Source: Bacteroidaceae bacterium
Lineage (GTDB): Bacteria > Bacteroidota > Bacteroidia > Bacteroidales > CHK158-818
Reading direction: 5' to 3'
Assembly (NCBI GenBank): GCA_017467745.1
Contig: JAFUKV010000004.1
Location: forward strand, 1 to 6,770
DNA length: 6,770 bases
Shown here: positions 6,003-6,770 of the stretch, piece by piece
Position numbering within the stretch: position 1 is the first letter of the stretch
Layout: each line of letters opens with the position of its first letter
Notes under the pieces: generated by a model
Seen by the model: the letters and a program-made list of their open reading frames with translations, nothing else
What the model was told of the DNA's origin: nothing
Databases searched by the model: none
Position numbers and translations under genes: made by a program

Positions 6003-6770
6003 ATGAAAAGTAGAGTTTATATCTTTTGCAAAATATACCTCTTATTAGTATTGCTGTTCATGTTGCTCAAAGCGGTATTCATGCTTTGTTACCACTCTAT
6101 TTACGCTGCCGTTCCTTTTTCCGACTGGATGCGTGTGGTGAAACACGGATTACCCTTAGACCTTTCCATAGCCGGGTATTTAACCGCCCTACCGGGTCTT
6201 TTGCTATTAGCTTCCATCTGGCTTGGGGCACGAATTACCCGAAAAACGGCAACAGTGTATTTCTCATTGGTTTCAATCGTTCTTTCTCTTATCTGGGTAA
6301 GCGACATCGTATTATACGGATATTGGGGTTTCCGATTGGACACTACTCCCCTGTTCTACCTCAACTCTCCTAAAAATGCTATGGCAAGCGCGCAAACCGG
6401 CGAGTTGATAGGTGCTATTATCGCTATCATCGCCATTATCGCCGGCCTTATATTCCTATTCAACAAACTGATACTATCCTGTTGGAAACGGCTGAAACCA
6501 TCCGAGAAAAAAGTTGTTCCGGCCATCGGAATATTTCTACTTACTGCACTGTTATTCATTCCTATACGAGGAGGTTTTACGGTGTCTACCATGAATGTCG
6601 GGAAAGTATATTTCAGCGAAAAAATGGAATTGAACCATGCGGCAATAAACCCCTGTTTCAGTTTTTTGGATGCTCTGACCCGTGATAAGGCCTTCGATAA
6701 ACAATACCGTTTTTTCGACGAAGAAAAGGCTGCGTCCCTATTCCACACATTACAGGAAACGGCTCCGGCA
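6003..6770 (+). CDS. LTA-synthase/phosphoethanolamine-transferase-like membrane protein (sulfatase family), C-terminus cut by the window edge
   Basis: An open frame from the ATG at 6003 runs to the right edge without a stop, giving 256 residues. It has five predicted membrane helices (about 10-33, 55-77, 84-106, 135-157 and 172-188), then a junction carrying FTVSTMNVGKVYFSE and MELNHAAINPCFSFL at ~192-221. This five-helix N-terminus followed by a linker matches Bacteroidales members of the sulfatase-like hydrolase/transferase group, which includes lipoteichoic acid synthases and phosphoethanolamine transferases. The catalytic domain, with the nucleophilic Thr and metal ligands, would lie beyond the window, so it cannot be checked. 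These enzymes sit in the inner membrane with the catalytic domain outside the cytoplasm and transfer phospho-head groups. In a Gram-negative host lacking teichoic acid, lipid A, glycan or lipid modification is the more likely role, which is inference. The start 23 bases after the radical SAM stop suggests the same transcript. Confidence 0.83.
   Translation, partial: MKSRVYIFCKIYLLLVLLFMLLKAVFMLCYHSIYAAVPFSDWMRVVKHGLPLDLSIAGYLTALPGLLLLASIWLGARITRKTATVYFSLVSIVLSLIWVSDIVLYGYWGFRLDTTPLFYLNSPKNAMASAQTGELIGAIIAIIAIIAGLIFLFNKLILSCWKRLKPSEKKVVPAIGIFLLTALLFIPIRGGFTVSTMNVGKVYFSEKMELNHAAINPCFSFLDALTRDKAFDKQYRFFDEEKAASLFHTLQETAPA

Noticed and set aside
6026..6373. Plus-strand open frame of 115 codons
   Set aside because: It overlaps the membrane enzyme gene in another frame, and the frame starting at 6003 gives the coherent five-helix protein.
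6356..6748. Minus-strand open frame of 130 codons, the longest shadow in the window
   Set aside because: It is antisense to the membrane enzyme gene, which reads through with helices and a conserved linker; the antisense product has no recognisable family.

Overview
The window looks like chromosomal DNA from the order Bacteroidales (phylum Bacteroidota). This rests on three things: a lipoprotein with the DUF4493 / Fn3 / PCMD architecture that is typical of that order, promoter elements of the Bacteroidota type (TAnnTTTG) with no strong Shine-Dalgarno sequences, and the family flavour of the other genes. Species cannot be fixed from the sequence alone. Within coding DNA the composition is moderate in GC, and the intergenic stretches are strongly AT-rich.

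Layout. Bases 1-1784 (minus strand) hold the first ~594 codons of a secreted lipoprotein whose 3' end lies beyond the left edge. A 388-base AT-rich divergent intergenic region follows (1785-2172). It holds a good promoter for the lipoprotein and a weaker one for the plus-strand gene. Bases 2173-3246 encode chorismate synthase (aroC), the last step of the shikimate pathway. aroC is followed by one or two hairpins, the second a textbook intrinsic terminator at 3316-3357. After a 408-base non-coding gap with a perfect TAnnTTTG element just before its end, three plus-strand genes follow with gaps of 12 and 23 bases: an M20 metallo-dipeptidase (3655-5028), a TIGR01212/YhcC-type radical SAM protein (5041-5979), and the N-terminal membrane half of an LTA-synthase/phosphoethanolamine-transferase-like sulfatase-family protein (6003 to the right edge).

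How the parts relate. aroC appears to be a single-gene transcription unit. The last three genes are spaced like an operon, but their known or likely roles (peptide breakdown, probable RNA modification, envelope polymer or lipid head-group transfer) do not form an obvious pathway, so this may be a housekeeping cluster of convenience. The lipoprotein is probably surface or outer-membrane anchored and has no characterised biochemical role. I saw no tRNA, rRNA, CRISPR array, insertion sequence or phage gene. I found no convincing new biological system; the most open items are the lipoprotein with its repeat-bearing leader, and the role of the radical SAM gene in this operon.
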